Shown: piece by piece, positions 62,500-64,000 of the stretch
How the letters are laid out: each line of letters opens with the position of its first letter
How positions within the stretch are numbered: position 1 is the first letter of the stretch
Assembly (NCBI GenBank): GCA_041391665.1
Contig: JAWKNO010000001.1
Span: forward strand, 1,302,001-1,366,000
Direction of reading: 5' to 3'
Source: Bacteroidia bacterium
GTDB taxonomy: Bacteria; Bacteroidota; Bacteroidia; J057
DNA length: 64,000 bases
The notes under the pieces: model-generated
The model's input: only the letters and a program-made list of their open reading frames with translations
What the model was told of the DNA's origin: nothing
Databases searched by the model: none
Made by a program: the position numbers and the translations under genes

Positions 62500-64000
62500 T
62501 TAGCTTGCCAGTTTTTTTTCAATCAAACGTCTGATTTCCAGCGTTACAACATCAACAGGCGCAGAACCCGTAAATAATAAAGCATTATGATATTCCGGTA
62601 GGTAAAATTTATTTCCAAGAATCTTTTCAGCGTACATCCTTATATGTATCAATTGTGAAAAACCCTCCCACGCACTGCAAACTAATCCCGGATGAGAGAG
62701 TATGACCTGGATCATTTCGTCTGCTTCTTCGTCAGAATAACCGGCCTTTTCCATCAGGTATTTTTTCCCCTGGGCAGTTGTCCATTTTTCATGGTGAATA
62801 CCCGTATCGGCAACGAGGTTTGCCGCTGCCCGCAACTGGGCTTCAAGATACGCGATGCGGCCCGTCGAATCCCCTGAATACTGATTCAGGTCGTGGTCCA
62901 TAATGTAATCTGCATACAACGCCCATCCTTCTGCAAAAGCGGGGTATTGCTGATACTTCTGAAATTCCGGTATATCATTTTGCCGTGTGAGCAGGCTTTG
63001 CCGAAATTGATCCCCTGGGACAAGGTAACGGTAAATTTCCGAGCGATTACGATACAGTTTGTGTTTTTCGCGCATTTGAGGGTGAATCCACAACCGGTCA
63101 GGCAAGGTGGAATCTGCTGATGGGAAATACTGAAGGGAAACGGGCAGGGTATTGTCATGTTCTCCCGCAGGGATAAATGAAACTGATGCCAGAGATTCGG
63201 TATTTTCAAATATACCGCCTATCATGGGGCGGGTTTCCCTGTACAATTTCTGGTATGCGGTGAGGCAGGGGTTGTACCGAATCTGCCCGGTGACGCAGGA
63301 AGTAGGTTGTGCAGATGACCAGGCAAGCAACTGTTTGCCCGGATATTTTTCTTCTGAATGGGGAAGGGTGAGTGCCCGTGCCAGCAGTAAAGCCAATGAA
63401 TCGGCGCTTTTCTGCCCTTTTTCATGCAGGTCAGCGGGTTTTTGTCCGTAAATACCCGCCTCTTCGAGCATAAGTGCATAAAATTTTTCCCCATTTTCCC
63501 ATTGCCATACCCCAGTTTCTGGCTCTTCTCTGGCAGGCAGCTGCGCCAAAAACTCATCCAACCGGGTATATGCCGGGTAAATTTCCTGTTCCACTACATG
63601 TGAAGACTGTTCCAGCAGGTTTGCCGATTCGTATTCGTTGATTTCCGTAGGCTCAATTTTGATCAGCTTTCGTGCATACCCTATATAAAATGGATTTTGA
63701 TCTGGTGGAATGGCCAGAAACCGGGCGATTTGTGCGCGCATCGCTGCAATGAGCGAAGGCGGAAGGTGGATGCCTTTTGCTTCCCTTTCTCTGGTAACTT
63801 TGATCGTTTCCTCAATACTTTCATCTACATTTCGGAGCCGGATCAGATAATGATTTGCCTCATCCTGTGTTGTCATCTCATGGTGAAGGGCAAACAATCC
63901 CGGTAAACTGACCTGCGGTCCGTCCACAGGATTGAGGAAGAATACATAATCGGCGAAGGCTGCTTTTTGTTTTGCAGCCTGTAAGGAACGCCTGATAAGG
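62500..64000 (-). CDS. DUF885 protein lacking the metal motif (cut by window edge)
   Basis: The frame is open to the last base, and the segment encoded just inside the edge (FFLNPVDGPQ) matches the N-terminal pattern of DUF885. The GTG at 63927 is therefore internal and the true start lies outside. Family members carry H-E-x-x-P-G-H-H for zinc; here the same place (about 63042-62998) reads RYLVPGDQ, so the His/Glu pair and both later His are replaced. The EGWALYAD, DTGIHHEKW and YHNALL segments remain. The protein is probably a catalytically inactive relative. Confidence 0.85.
   Translation of the reverse strand, partial: LIRRSLQAAKQKAAFADYVFFLNPVDGPQVSLPGLFALHHEMTTQDEANHYLIRLRNVDESIEETIKVTREREAKGIHLPPSLIAAMRAQIARFLAIPPDQNPFYIGYARKLIKIEPTEINEYESANLLEQSSHVVEQEIYPAYTRLDEFLAQLPAREEPETGVWQWENGEKFYALMLEEAGIYGQKPADLHEKGQKSADSLALLLARALTLPHSEEKYPGKQLLAWSSAQPTSCVTGQIRYNPCLTAYQKLYRETRPMIGGIFENTESLASVSFIPAGEHDNTLPVSLQYFPSADSTLPDRLWIHPQMREKHKLYRNRSEIYRYLVPGDQFRQSLLTRQNDIPEFQKYQQYPAFAEGWALYADYIMDHDLNQYSGDSTGRIAYLEAQLRAAANLVADTGIHHEKWTTAQGKKYLMEKAGYSDEEADEMIQVILSHPGLVCSAWEGFSQLIHIRMYAEKILGNKFYLPEYHNALLFTGSAPVDVVTLEIRRLIEKKLAS

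Overview
The window is one continuous piece of a chromosome from the phylum Bacteroidota, probably a Saprospiria- or Cytophagia-like free-living bacterium. Several features point there: an OMP-type TonB-dependent receptor with a carboxypeptidase-regulatory N-domain, M61, M50 and S41 peptidases, VPS10/BNR-repeat and FG-GAP secreted proteins, DUF2891, DUF3810 and DUF2975 proteins, small ECF sigma factors, and promoter-like boxes of the Bacteroidota form TAnnTTTG. Genus cannot be decided from the sequence alone. I see no rRNA, tRNA, prophage, integrase or CRISPR array.

Layout. 1-9.6 kb: end of a LysM protein, an FG-GAP lipoprotein, a plant-type LRR protein, a large sortilin-like repeat protein, a membrane hybrid histidine kinase, a DUF2891 protein and a GNAT acetyltransferase. 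9.6-16.3 kb (minus strand): a compact run of M61 protease, large AAA+/STAND-like ATPase, MscS-like channel and Na+/H+ antiporter, ending in a terminator, then a PLDc_N membrane peptide. 16.4-17.4 kb: a repeat-rich island with a heptamer array, 34-bp direct repeats, a G10 tract and three T-loop hairpins. 17.4-24.1 kb: small secreted and membrane proteins, a threonine/serine dehydratase, a REP-associated (RAYT) transposase full of nested repeats, an ECF sigma factor with a membrane partner, and an esterase. 24.1-37.8 kb: TonB receptor, methyltransferase, GntP permease plus UxaA/GarD dehydratase, PseC aminotransferase, site-2 protease, a RanBP2-finger membrane protein, DUF3810, an ECF sigma factor with a C-terminal extension, and a SPOR-like protein. 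38-46 kb: a LOV-domain histidine kinase, a CE2 esterase, DoxX, a CPBP/XRE/DUF2975 cassette, a cytochrome c, an esterase and an AAA_14 ATPase. 46-50 kb: IorA/IorB molybdenum hydroxylase, an MDR oxidoreductase and a small secreted protein. 50.7-61 kb: S41 protease, an overlooked 58-residue membrane peptide and an exopolysaccharide locus (three Wzz-type proteins in tandem, one fused to a degenerate tyrosine-kinase domain, and three family-2 glycosyltransferases). The right end holds a secreted protein of unknown function and the C-terminal part of a DUF885 protein that has lost its metal-binding motif.

How the genes work together. The clearest functional units are the ATPase-MscS-antiporter operon (probably ion or osmotic homeostasis, or a membrane-targeting response), the GntP-UxaA sugar-acid pair, the IorAB oxidoreductase, the XRE-DUF2975-CPBP cassette and the exopolysaccharide operon. 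Gene packing is tight: six convergent pairs abut or overlap at their 3' ends by 0 to 49 bp. The strongest candidates for something unusual are the RAYT gene carrying a GTAG-initiated perfect palindrome and three in-frame minisatellites, the ATPase-channel module, and the LOV kinase with a natural Gln-to-Leu substitution.
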